A stretch of DNA of 25,185 bases from a virus: IMG/VR virus record IMGVR_UViG_3300028837_000642, positions 1-25,185 of that record; one strand, 5' to 3'. Shown piece by piece: positions 13,087-20,763 of this stretch; within the stretch, counting starts at the first letter, position 1, and each line of letters opens with the position of its first letter. The notes beneath the pieces were generated by a model that was not told where the DNA came from, did no database searches, and saw only the letters and a list, made by a program, of their open reading frames with translations. Position numbers and translations under genes: made by a program.

Positions 13087-13955
13087 CACATCTCTCCGTA
13101 CCCGAACACCTGCCCCTTCTGTACGAACCCGGAGAAGCCGTCGGCTTCCGCATCCTGTTTCGGGTTCGGCTGATAGTGCATGAGCCACATCTTCTCGCGC
13201 GTCTCCTCGGAAAGCGTAAGGAGATCGCTGTAGTGCGCGTGGACCCTCGACTTGAATGGAGCCGTCTCGCAGTCTTGGAAGATCACGTCGGCCTTGTCAT
13301 AGAAGTGCTGAATCTGATTCGGGCAGAACTGCGTGTCGCCCGTATAGAAGATCGTCGGGTGCGGCGGATCGTCAGCGTATTTCCTCGGGGCCGTCATCAT
13401 GAGCCCGTAACTGTGCACGATGCTGTACCCGCTCATGACGTGGACCGTCTGCACCGGCTGGAGGTTGATCCCCTCCCACGTGAACTCCTCGTTCGCCTTC
13501 AGGGGCACGCAATCGAAGTAGTCAGTGAGCGTCATCTGCTTGCCTTCGATGGACTCCAGCCCGCCGCGAAGGCTGCACTCCCACAGGCGGCGCATGAGGT
13601 CCTCGTTGGCCCACAGCTTCGGCCGCCAGTTGAACGGCACGTCCTTGTGGAATAGCTCAGCGCCGGGGATCGACCAGTCCACCTTCGGCGAGAAGTATGT
13701 CATGAAGGCGAGCCACTCCAGACCGCCGATGTGGTCAGCGTGGAGGTGACTGATGTACACGCCGTCGATGGTGTCAAGGTACGTCGGGACCTTCGACGGG
13801 ATCGGGGATCGGGCGAACGCCTCGGGCAACGCGAAGCGCGCGTCCGAGCCGCAGTCGATCAGGAGACGACGCGAGTTCTTCTCGACAATCGCCATCGTCT
13901 GATAGTAGTCCGGGCTCGTGAAGGCCGAGCCGCACCCCGCGAATACGATGTCCAT
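13086..13955 (-). CDS. Metallo-beta-lactamase-fold hydrolase, RNase Z / phosphodiesterase-like
   Basis: A 289-aa metallo-hydrolase. The N-terminal strand MDIVFAGCGSAF is typical of RNase Z-like proteins, and the metal ligands are visible: HLHADH motif SHLHADHIGG (H70, H72, D74, H75), a later His (VHVMSGYSIVHSYG), GD in YTGDTQF (D207), and HAHYSDL / LMHYQP near 239-260. It likely cleaves a phosphodiester. Candidates are tRNA 3'-end processing, or degradation of cyclic nucleotide signals, since phage anti-Pycsar proteins (Apyc1) share this fold. The sequence alone does not decide. ATG at 13955 overlaps the upstream stop as TAATG. Confidence 0.85.
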   Translation of the reverse strand: MDIVFAGCGSAFTSPDYYQTMAIVEKNSRRLLIDCGSDARFALPEAFARSPIPSKVPTYLDTIDGVYISHLHADHIGGLEWLAFMTYFSPKVDWSIPGAELFHKDVPFNWRPKLWANEDLMRRLWECSLRGGLESIEGKQMTLTDYFDCVPLKANEEFTWEGINLQPVQTVHVMSGYSIVHSYGLMMTAPRKYADDPPHPTIFYTGDTQFCPNQIQHFYDKADVIFQDCETAPFKSRVHAHYSDLLTLSEETREKMWLMHYQPNPKQDAEADGFSGFVQKGQVFGYGEM

Positions 13956-14185
13956 TACTTCCGCTCCTCCTCGACTTTGATATCGAGCCACGGACCGTTC
14001 GGGTCCTTGCTCGCCCTGATGGTGATTACCTGCGGGACGGCCTTGTCAGGCTTGCGTAGGGTGATCGTCTCATCATCCCGTGTACCGGTCGCCGAGACAA
14101 CCTCCGCACCCATCGGCGTGGCGAGGTCCACTGCAGCCTCAGCCAACCGCCGCACCTGCGCCAGCGAGTCGCCCGTGATAATCAT
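13955..14185 (-). CDS. Hypothetical protein, 76 aa
   Basis: A 76-aa protein (MIITGDSLAQVRRLAEAAVD) with an amphipathic helix followed by strands (ETITLRKPDK, QVITIRASKDP, LDIKVEEERK). No family recognised. GGAGG lies four bases before the ATG at 14185, and palindrome copy B lies just upstream of that, after the polymerase stop. The longer frame from 14254 would read back into the polymerase gene and is rejected. Confidence 0.65.
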   Translation of the reverse strand: MIITGDSLAQVRRLAEAAVDLATPMGAEVVSATGTRDDETITLRKPDKAVPQVITIRASKDPNGPWLDIKVEEERK

Positions 14186-14196
14186 CGTGCCTCCAT

Positions 14197-14211
14197 CCAA
14201 CAAATTGTTGG
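14197..14211. promoter_or_regulatory. Palindrome copy B between polymerase and 76-aa gene
   Basis: CCAACAAATTGTTGG, a perfect 15-base palindrome with a central A. It fills most of the 28-base gap after the polymerase stop and directly precedes the GGAGG ribosome site of the next gene. Same core as copies A and C. Confidence 0.65.
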
Positions 14212-14213
14212 TC

Positions 14214-17200
14214 TTACGCCGCCGCCTTGTACGCCATGAGTTCCCAAAGCTCATCCGTGTTGACCGGATCGCGGACGGGCTTGCCCTCTTCGTCGAAGAG
14301 TTCCTCGTCAGACTCGTTCTCCTCGGTCACGACCGTCGGGTCGAACCCGACCAACTGACCCCATGAGACACCAATCTCGCAGTCCGCGACGATGGGGACC
14401 TTGAGCCAGTCCCACTCGATTCCCGGTAGGACCTGATCGGAGAGTTCCGGGAGATTCTCCATCACCTCCTTGGCGAGGGACGCGATCTCCATCACCTCGT
14501 CAACGTGACAGTCGAAGACGATGTTGTCATGGACAGTGAGAATCATCTTGGACCTGTATTCGCGCTCGCGCATCTCAGCGTTGATGAGGACCAGAGCCAT
14601 GAGAGTCATGTCCGACGCACCGCACTGGATCGGGGCGTTGACGCTCTGACGAAGCGCCCTCGATCTGATCTCACGGTCGTCGCTGAATGCCTCGGGGACC
14701 CGGCGCTTGCGGCCGGTGAAGGACTCGACGAAGCCATCGCGTTGAACCTGCTGCTGCAGCCGGTCAATCGCGAGCCTGAGAGCCGGACGGACAGCGTAGA
14801 ACGCCTCGATGAGGTCCGCCCCCTCCTCGAAGGTGATGAAGATGCCATCTTTCTTGAGCGTCGTCATGAGAGCGGCCGGGCCACCCTGATAGAGCACGCC
14901 GAAGTTGACCCGCTTCGCTCGCGTACGCTTCTTGTACTGGTCATCGTCAGGGAGCGCTAGGTACTCCGTCTTGCTCAGCCCCTCGCTCGTCTGCGCGACG
15001 TCGATTGCTGTGAGCGTGTGGAGGTCCTCACCGTTCTGGTACGCCTCGATCATCGTGGGCTCGTTGAAGTACGACGCGGCGATCCGAAGCTCGATCTGCG
15101 AATAGTCAAGCTGGAGGATCACGCCCTCGTCGCCGAACCGAGAGACGTAGGCACGCTTCACCTTCCCCGCGTCCTTGTTCGGGATGTTCTGGAGGTTGGG
15201 CTCACGCGAAGCGAGGCGGCCGGTCACCGTGCCGTGGATCAGGTACGTGCCGTGGACGCGGCCGTCCACATCGAGAAGGTCTCGAAGAGGAGCAATGAAG
15301 GTCCCGTGAAGCGTCTCTGCCTCGCGGTACTTGAGGATCAGCGGCGCGAGATCGTTGCCCTTCCGTTCGTAATCGTGGAGCACGTCCGCCTTCGTCGTGA
15401 AGAACTCCCACTCCTTCTTCTCGACGGACGCGTTGACTATCTCCGAGAAACTGACCTCCGGCTCGCCCCTCTTCCTCCGGGTCTCGTTGCGTTGCTTGAG
15501 CCGGGCGGCCAGTCGCGAGAATCCCGTGTCCGTCATCTCTATCGGACGGAGGTCGTAGTAATCGAAGAGGACCTTCCGAAGTTGAGTCGGGCTGCCGGGG
15601 TTGAAGTCAAACGTCACGACCTTGTTGCGAGCCTTCTCCGTTTTCATCTTGGCCCGCTTCGCCTTCTCCGTCGCTATCGTGTCAGCGACGAACTGACGGA
15701 CCTTCGGGAGCTTGGCGATCTGCGACGAGAAGTCCTCCATCTTCGCAGTGTATTCTTCATCGAGAGCGGCCACGATATCAGCGTCCACCATCGCGCCAGT
15801 GTACTCAAGGTCTGCAAGCTGCTCAGAGAGCACCGGCAGGAAATGCTCGGCAAGCGCTTGGAGCTTCTCGCTGTTGACGTACTCGGGTTCCTCACGGATG
15901 CCGTTGTAGACCCGGAGCGTGACGTCGGCGTCCATCCCCGCGTACGGGAAGAGAAGCGAAGCCGGGATGTTCGCATAGGAGCCGCCGTTGTCAGGGTTGG
16001 CCGCTCTGTTGTTGGCGATGAAGTCCTCAAGCTCCTTCTCGTAACCGCCCATGCCCGTGTACGCGAAGGCCAGCACCTTGAGCCCGTGCGTGCCCCGCCG
16101 CTCGTCGATCACCAGATGCGTGGTCATCGTATCGAAGACGTTGGTAGGCTCAACGCCAAGGGCGTGCCGGATGTGCTGACGGTCGAACTTCTCGTTCTGC
16201 GCGACCTTCGGAAGGTCCTCATCGAGAAAGAAGTTGCGGAGCGCCTTCGTGATCCGCACGCGGTCCTTCTTCTTCGGGCCACCTTCCCGCCACGGAGATT
16301 CCGCATGATCGAACGGGACGGTGTACCCGACGCCCTCCTCATTTGAGAAGGAGAAGCAGAGGAGCTTGGGGAACTCGTCTTGGAACGGCGTCAGTGATCC
16401 GGTCTCTGTATCGAAGGCAACAGGATCGCCGTCCGCCCGAAACGCGTCGAGAAGATCGCACACATCATCCGCGTCATCGAGGACGTAGTATTCGCCCTTC
16501 CCCATCGGTGGCGTGTACTCCCCCGATATATAGTCAGCCGCGTGACAGATGGCCTTCCCAAACTTCTCCGTCGTCTCGTCCATCTTCATGCGGTTGACAT
16601 AGCTCGGGTGCATACAGGCGAGGACGTCGAGGTCTTCGAGTCCGGGGAGCGTCGATTTGAGGAACTTGTCATGGAACGTAAGGATGCCCGTGTGCCCGGT
16701 CACCGCTTCGAGAGCCGGACCACCGAGGATCACGACGAGCTTGGGCTTGCGAGCTTTGATCTCCCGCACGAGTTGATAGATGCAGGACCGCACTTCGGTC
16801 TTGCCGGGGTTGCGGTTCCTCGGCGGCCGACAGCGACAGATGTTGGTGTAGGCCACGTCCTTGCTCGGCTTGAGACCGACCTGTGGGAAGATGTCCTCAA
16901 CGAACTGACGGACGAGTCTTCCCGCTTCGCCGATGAACGCCTCGCCGTTTGTATCCTCCGTCGCACCGGGAGCCTCGCCGACGAATAGGACCTCGACGTG
17001 CTTGTACTTGCTCTCGACGCGACGGCTCTTGACGACGTGCTTGTCTTCCTTGGCGAGGATTTTATCGGCGTCCCTCCCGAAGAGGGGCCGGAGCTTCTCG
17101 AAGTCCCTGCTGTACGGCAAGAGCGGGCACCAGAGGCACCCGCTCTTCGGCTCGTCGGGGGCGGGCTCGACCAGCGGTCGGTCCGCCACGATGATACCGT

Positions 17201-17270
17201 TCTCAGTCTTGATCTTGGTAGGAATCCGTGTGTTGACGGGTTCCTTCGTTGTCTTCTTCGGAGCGACCAT
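14214..17270 (-). CDS. Family-4 uracil-DNA glycosylase fused to family-A DNA polymerase
   Basis: A 1018-aa replicative polymerase. N-terminus: Lys/Thr/Pro stretch, then a UDG domain (about 40-240) with C45/C48, GEAPGATEDTNGEAFIG (98-114), TNICRCRPP (142-150), C163 and HPSYVNRM (221-228); the four Cys fit an iron-sulphur family-4 UDG. Next a DEDDy 3'-5' proofreading exonuclease: AFDTET (285-290), AQNEKFD (357-363), YAGMDAD (443-449). Then the polymerase: TGRLASREPNLQNIP (683-697), motif A DYSQIELR (722-729), motif B R782, K786, F790, Y794, and motif C VHDN (913-916), where the usual VHDE glutamate is Asn. No 5' nuclease domain; that is a separate gene here. UDG-PolA fusions are known in SPO1-like phages. 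The start has GAGGA upstream. Confidence 0.95.
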   Translation of the reverse strand: MVAPKKTTKEPVNTRIPTKIKTENGIIVADRPLVEPAPDEPKSGCLWCPLLPYSRDFEKLRPLFGRDADKILAKEDKHVVKSRRVESKYKHVEVLFVGEAPGATEDTNGEAFIGEAGRLVRQFVEDIFPQVGLKPSKDVAYTNICRCRPPRNRNPGKTEVRSCIYQLVREIKARKPKLVVILGGPALEAVTGHTGILTFHDKFLKSTLPGLEDLDVLACMHPSYVNRMKMDETTEKFGKAICHAADYISGEYTPPMGKGEYYVLDDADDVCDLLDAFRADGDPVAFDTETGSLTPFQDEFPKLLCFSFSNEEGVGYTVPFDHAESPWREGGPKKKDRVRITKALRNFFLDEDLPKVAQNEKFDRQHIRHALGVEPTNVFDTMTTHLVIDERRGTHGLKVLAFAYTGMGGYEKELEDFIANNRAANPDNGGSYANIPASLLFPYAGMDADVTLRVYNGIREEPEYVNSEKLQALAEHFLPVLSEQLADLEYTGAMVDADIVAALDEEYTAKMEDFSSQIAKLPKVRQFVADTIATEKAKRAKMKTEKARNKVVTFDFNPGSPTQLRKVLFDYYDLRPIEMTDTGFSRLAARLKQRNETRRKRGEPEVSFSEIVNASVEKKEWEFFTTKADVLHDYERKGNDLAPLILKYREAETLHGTFIAPLRDLLDVDGRVHGTYLIHGTVTGRLASREPNLQNIPNKDAGKVKRAYVSRFGDEGVILQLDYSQIELRIAASYFNEPTMIEAYQNGEDLHTLTAIDVAQTSEGLSKTEYLALPDDDQYKKRTRAKRVNFGVLYQGGPAALMTTLKKDGIFITFEEGADLIEAFYAVRPALRLAIDRLQQQVQRDGFVESFTGRKRRVPEAFSDDREIRSRALRQSVNAPIQCGASDMTLMALVLINAEMREREYRSKMILTVHDNIVFDCHVDEVMEIASLAKEVMENLPELSDQVLPGIEWDWLKVPIVADCEIGVSWGQLVGFDPTVVTEENESDEELFDEEGKPVRDPVNTDELWELMAYKAAA

Positions 17271-17381
17271 ACTTCCTCAATGTGCAGGGGGCGGCCGAGT
17301 TTTCAACCCCGGTACCCGCCAGTGTACTCCGGCTCTCACCGGCCGACGGGCCGCGCGTCCGCCCCCGCCCTGTCGCGCTCC
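17271..17381. other. Intergenic gap upstream of the polymerase
   Basis: This 111-base gap holds no gene and no convincing promoter on the minus strand. The best hexamers are a TTGAAA with a poor -10 and an isolated TACACT. An 8-bp inverted repeat, GGGGGCGG (17287-17294) and CCGCCCCC (17359-17366), encloses most of the gap and could form a large stem-loop in the leader of the polymerase gene. Confidence 0.4.
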
Positions 17382-17738
17382 TCAAACGGAGACGGGTTCG
17401 GAGACGGGATCGCAGACGACGGCCACGCTCTTGCCGAGAGCCTCGGCGAAGCGCGGAAGCAGGTAGCTTCGGAAGCCCTGCTTGCCGTTCTCTAGGCGTG
17501 ACACCTGCGCCTGACTGATCCCTATCTTCTTCGCCATCTCCGTCGTGGTCATGCCTCTGCCCTCGCGCGCACGCGAGAGCGAGAGCCCGATTGCTCGCTG
17601 CACGGGGGTGATTTCGAGAAAGCCCGCTCTCCCCCCCTGCGGGCCACCCGACTTCTCGGCGGTCTTGACCTCGACCTCGGCCATGACATCGCCACCAATG
17701 TTCACTGTGACTCTCACTGTTTTCCCCTTTCCTATCAC
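17382..17738 (-). CDS. XRE-family helix-turn-helix transcription regulator
   Basis: About 118 aa. An N-terminal strand-rich part (VRVTVNIGGD, MAEVEVKTAEK) precedes a standard XRE/Cro-C1 HTH: SLSRAREGRGMTTTEMAKKI, then GISQAQVSRLENGKQGFRSY and LLPRFAEALGKSVAVV. It would bind DNA as a dimer and could be the protein that reads the palindromes or promoter-spacer dyads in this window. The start is unsure: GTG at 17738 follows GGGGGGA and is used here; GTG at 17717 with GGGG six bases upstream would give 111 aa. It lies directly before the polymerase gene. Confidence 0.82.
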   Translation of the reverse strand: MIGKGKTVRVTVNIGGDVMAEVEVKTAEKSGGPQGGRAGFLEITPVQRAIGLSLSRAREGRGMTTTEMAKKIGISQAQVSRLENGKQGFRSYLLPRFAEALGKSVAVVCDPVSEPVSV

Positions 17739-17748
17739 GGGTCCCCCC

Positions 17749-17967
17749 TCACTCGCGTGCCGCTTTCCGCGCGCCCACGCGATCCATTGGGACCGGCCTG
17801 TCGTTCGGCAGGAGGAACACGTGCGGATGCCGCTTGTAGTGCTCCTCCCAACAGCCGTCCCGAACACCACACGTCTGACAGGCGGGGACCCGCTCAGGGT
17901 TCCCGAAGCACGGCGGCGACGCCGACACGACGTCGGTGTGCTGAGGAGTTTGCGAATCCCCGCCCAT
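17749..17967 (-). CDS. Small Cys-motif protein, 72 aa
   Basis: A 72-aa protein containing CFGNPERVPACQTCGVRDGC (four Cys, spacing C-x9-C-x2-C-x5-C). As I recall, similar CFG..C..C..C motifs occur in other short phage proteins, and they probably hold a metal or an iron-sulphur cluster. The C-terminus is basic with a FLLPNDRPVPMDR stretch. Function unknown. ATG at 17967 follows GAGGTGA; the longer frame from 18009 would overlap the upstream gene. It ends 10 bases before the XRE gene. Confidence 0.62.
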   Translation of the reverse strand: MGGDSQTPQHTDVVSASPPCFGNPERVPACQTCGVRDGCWEEHYKRHPHVFLLPNDRPVPMDRVGARKAARE

Positions 17968-17969
17968 TC

Positions 17970-18173
17970 TCACCTCACTCCCATCAGGTCCTTCTTGGCC
18001 TCGACGCACGTGGGGCAGTAGTCCCCGCGCCTCTTATCGCGCGTCGAACGGATTTTCCACCCCGCCTTCTTCGCGCGCTCGCGGAGCTTCCGGCAGTTGC
18101 CTTTCTTCGGGGTGATCTTCCCGAACGAGGCACCACAGCCTTCGCCGTCACAGATCAGTTCTGCTCGAATCAC
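17970..18173 (-). CDS. Small zinc-ribbon protein, 67 aa
   Basis: A 67-aa basic protein with CDGEGCGASFG near the start and YCPTC near the end, a split zinc ribbon (CxxxxC... CxxC). I place the start at a GTG (18173) that overlaps the upstream stop as GTGA; the longer frame from 18278 is out-of-frame sequence of the coiled-coil gene. Such mini zinc ribbons are frequent in phages, with unknown function. It is two bases upstream of the next start. Confidence 0.65.
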   Translation of the reverse strand: MIRAELICDGEGCGASFGKITPKKGNCRKLRERAKKAGWKIRSTRDKRRGDYCPTCVEAKKDLMGVR

Positions 18174-18682
18174 TTCTTGCTCTCCTCTCCAGCCGCGACA
18201 GCCTTCTCGGCCTCGGCCGCTTCGTGCTCCTGCTTGGCGTGAAAGGCTATGAAGATGTGCGGATTCTTGGCGGCCCACTTCGCCGCCGTCTCCATCCGCC
18301 GGACGTCGCCCTCCTTGGCCCCTCCAAACTTCATCGCCTCGGCGACGGTCATGAGGACGACGGCGTAGTCTCCGGCCTCGCTCCCGCCCGCTTCCTTCAC
18401 GAGCGAGTCCTGCAGCGACTTGACCGTAAGCTCCGCACGCTTCCGGGCCTGTATCTCTTCGTCGAGCTTCCGCTGCACCGAGTTGGTCTTGCCCTTCTCC
18501 GTGGCAATGTCCCTGTCCCGCTGCTGGACGTCGGCCACCGCTTTCTTCGTCGTTTCGTCAAGTGCCGCGATCCGCTGCTTGAGCTTGTGGGTTTCCTGAG
18601 CGACACGGCGACTGACCTCCGTTGCCACCGACTCGATGATGTGCCTCTCGAACCGCTCCTTGCCCTTGTCGCCGTCGCCCAC
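18170..18682 (-). CDS. Coiled-coil protein, 170 aa
   Basis: A 170-aa protein that is helical through residues 10-95 with heptad-like charged repeats (RRVAQETHKLKQRIAALDET, VQRKLDEEIQARKRAELTVK), then an Ala-rich helical part (DYAVVLMTVAEAMKFGGAKE) and an acidic end. No enzyme motif. Probably a homo-oligomeric scaffold. The start is GTG at 18682 with AGGAGG five bases upstream. It lies nine bases after the 308-aa protein. Confidence 0.7.
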   Translation of the reverse strand: MGDGDKGKERFERHIIESVATEVSRRVAQETHKLKQRIAALDETTKKAVADVQQRDRDIATEKGKTNSVQRKLDEEIQARKRAELTVKSLQDSLVKEAGGSEAGDYAVVLMTVAEAMKFGGAKEGDVRRMETAAKWAAKNPHIFIAFHAKQEHEAAEAEKAVAAGEESKK

Positions 18683-18691
18683 AGTGACCTC

Positions 18692-19618
18692 CTATCCTTT
18701 CAGTCTGACGCCGTAACGCACGAGCGTCTGGTAGCCCGCGTCTGTGATCCCGGTCTCACGAGCGACCGGCGGTGAGATCGAGTCCCACATCGGAACGACC
18801 TCATCGGAGCCGATGTCCCACCCGTTCTCCTTGTTGAACTCATCGGCGCATACCTTCATGAATTTCTCGGTGATAACAGCGTCGAACTTGCCGTACGCCG
18901 CGAGCATTTTGTCAGCCGCGTGCGCCGCGTAGCCCATTGCATCCGCCATGTGCCCCATCGGGACAGCCACTTTCCCGAGAACGTTGGCAACCGCCTTCAT
19001 TCCATCCTTGACGACCTTCGTGGACTCGGACTCGATGAAATCCTTGGGTGATTTGGAGAAGTCCAAATATCTCCCGGTGCGGTAGATCAGGTACTTCGAG
19101 TCCCCGGCAAGCAGATGCGCCGCCGCCTCCTCCTCCTCCTTGAGCCACTCCTTGACGAATTCCGGATCGTCCGTGCAGGTCTCGAAGCTGATAGTCACCG
19201 CTCGGGTCTCTGGCGTGTGCGTCACACGCTTGGCCTTGAAGGTCAGCGTGGCATTCGGCAGATCGACGTGGACGTCGAACTCTATCTTCGGAATGGCCTT
19301 CGGACCTTTCGGGAGGAAGTGCGGACACTCGGCAGCCGTGCTGAGAATCCTCAACTCCATCTCGGCGTAGTCGATCAGCTTGGGGATGCTGGAGAGATTC
19401 GGCCCCTTGCAGGAGATGCGGCCTGACACGACGCCGTGAGGCACGAAGACATCGAGGTTCTTGTTCGGCTCGCCGTAAATCTCGCAACAGACGTTGTGCT
19501 TCGCCACGGCCTCCATCGAAGCCTTGACGTCGGCTTCCGACATGATGTGCGCCGAAAAGTCCACGTGCTCGACGGGAATCTTCGGTTGCACTAGCAGCTT
19601 GATCTTCTTCTTCGACAT
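18692..19618 (-). CDS. Unknown 308-aa protein with compressed PolA-like motif series
   Basis: No family recognised. Residues 65-92 read SGRISCKGPNLSSIPK then LIDYAEMELRIL. In family-A polymerases TGR(L/I)S...PNLQNIP is followed about 25 residues later by motif A DYSQIELRIL; here the two sit side by side, D83, E88, L89 and R90 of motif A are kept, but there is no obvious room for the palm between them. Further on come FDVHVDLPNA (114-123) and FKAKRVTH (127-134), weakly like the D-H...A and RxxxK stretches that follow in PolA. No motif C is visible, so polymerase activity is unlikely. The last 12 residues, GYQTLVRYGVRL-type, match the tail of the next protein upstream. Confidence 0.7.
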   Translation of the reverse strand: MSKKKIKLLVQPKIPVEHVDFSAHIMSEADVKASMEAVAKHNVCCEIYGEPNKNLDVFVPHGVVSGRISCKGPNLSSIPKLIDYAEMELRILSTAAECPHFLPKGPKAIPKIEFDVHVDLPNATLTFKAKRVTHTPETRAVTISFETCTDDPEFVKEWLKEEEEAAAHLLAGDSKYLIYRTGRYLDFSKSPKDFIESESTKVVKDGMKAVANVLGKVAVPMGHMADAMGYAAHAADKMLAAYGKFDAVITEKFMKVCADEFNKENGWDIGSDEVVPMWDSISPPVARETGITDAGYQTLVRYGVRLKG

Positions 19619-19629
19619 CGCTCCGTCTC

Positions 19630-20700
19630 TCAGTTTGACAGCGCGATCCCGAAACGGACGAGGGTCGTGTAGCCCATCGCCTCGATCTCGGTCTTGCGCT
19701 GGAGGTTCTTCGCCGTGTGCGCCGCAAGCGTGACGCCGTTGACGAAGTTATAGAGCGTGACTTCTCCCTCCGGCCTTCCTTCCTCCTGTGCCTCCTCGAC
19801 CGTGAAGTCTCGGACGGTGGCCTCGAACTTCGGACCGCCCCCGTTCTTCGGGTCCGCCAGATACCTCCGGATGTTCTCAACCTCGTCCTCATTCAATACG
19901 CGCGCGGAGGAATAGTCAATGAACTTGGCAAGCTCCTCCGACTTGACCGCCGACGCAAGCACGGCCTTCTGAACGTTGAAGGCCACGTCGCCCACGTGCC
20001 GTACGCGCTCGACGAAACCACACTCGCGCGCCACCATCCCGTTCGTGCACTTGAGCCGCTCGGCGTAGTCTCCGACCTTGACTGACCGGTCCCCGTGGAT
20101 CGCATTCTCAATGTTGACCCCGAAGAGCGTCACGTCACCCGGCTTGGGCTCGACAGGCTTGTCCTTCGTCGTCGCAGTCATACGCATCATCGGTCCGGAG
20201 AGCCATCCGTTGGTGAAGCGGAGCGCGGGGTTGGCCGAGTACGTGAACTCGATCACATCGGAATGACTGATCGGGCTGTACGAATCCTTGCCGACGATCC
20301 CCTCGACGCGGTTGTTCCTCGTGTCAATGACGAGTTGCTTCTCCTGTCCACGGTGGAAGAAGACGCGTAGGGCCTCCTCGATGACTTCGAGTCCGAGCGC
20401 CTCGTTCGCCTTCGTAAGGTTCTTGATGAAGGTGACGGGAACCGGCTTCGCACAGAGGTGACACATATCGCTGAACGCGGCGTACGAGAGCCTCCAGTCC
20501 GTCCCGGCGATGGAGCCGTCAAGCTCAACCTTTTCTAGGTACTTTGCGTCCACCATCACAAGGTGATCCTTCTGCTCCTTGATCGCCTTCGCGAAGTCCA
20601 TGTGGTCAGCAAAGTGGAGGAGGGTGGGTCTTTCGAGGTTGAATCCGGTGGGTTCCTGCGGTGGGGCTCCGGCACGTAGCTTCGCCTTCAGTCCGTTCAT
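19630..20700 (-). CDS. DUF932-like phage/plasmid protein, 356 aa
   Basis: A 356-aa soluble protein. The middle resembles the DUF932 / phage-plasmid TIGR03299 type: LVIDTRNNRVEGIVGKDSYS and PISHSDVIEF, then GVNIENAIHGDRSVKVGDYA and ERLKCTNGMV (the CtNG motif). Its C-terminus has LYNFVNGVTLAAHTAKN and ends EAMGYTTLVRFGIALSN. Function of DUF932 proteins is unknown; they are common on phages and plasmids. It is the first gene after promoter P3, with GAGAGGAG before the ATG, so it is probably made in quantity early. Its end shares a short motif with the neighbouring 308-aa protein. Confidence 0.6.
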   Translation of the reverse strand: MNGLKAKLRAGAPPQEPTGFNLERPTLLHFADHMDFAKAIKEQKDHLVMVDAKYLEKVELDGSIAGTDWRLSYAAFSDMCHLCAKPVPVTFIKNLTKANEALGLEVIEEALRVFFHRGQEKQLVIDTRNNRVEGIVGKDSYSPISHSDVIEFTYSANPALRFTNGWLSGPMMRMTATTKDKPVEPKPGDVTLFGVNIENAIHGDRSVKVGDYAERLKCTNGMVARECGFVERVRHVGDVAFNVQKAVLASAVKSEELAKFIDYSSARVLNEDEVENIRRYLADPKNGGGPKFEATVRDFTVEEAQEEGRPEGEVTLYNFVNGVTLAAHTAKNLQRKTEIEAMGYTTLVRFGIALSN

Positions 20701-20763
20701 CTCAGGGCTCCTCTCTGGCGGGGCGCACGGTCTAGCCGATCCCCGTTGACTCCAGTTGCCCTA

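Noticed and set aside
15018-16346. Plus-strand open frame of 442 codons inside the polymerase gene
   Set aside because: It lies wholly antisense to the motif-rich PolA and its product is Arg/Leu/Val-rich without any motif, as typical of a shadow frame.
17271-17381. Promoter for the polymerase in this gap
   Set aside because: TTGAAA has no acceptable -10 at 16-18 bases and TACACT has no -35; the gap may be read through from P3 instead.
18170-18278. Longer start for the 67-aa zinc-ribbon protein (from 18278)
   Set aside because: The extra N-terminal residues are an out-of-frame reading of the coiled-coil gene and lack a ribosome site; GTG at 18173 with GTGA overlap fits better.
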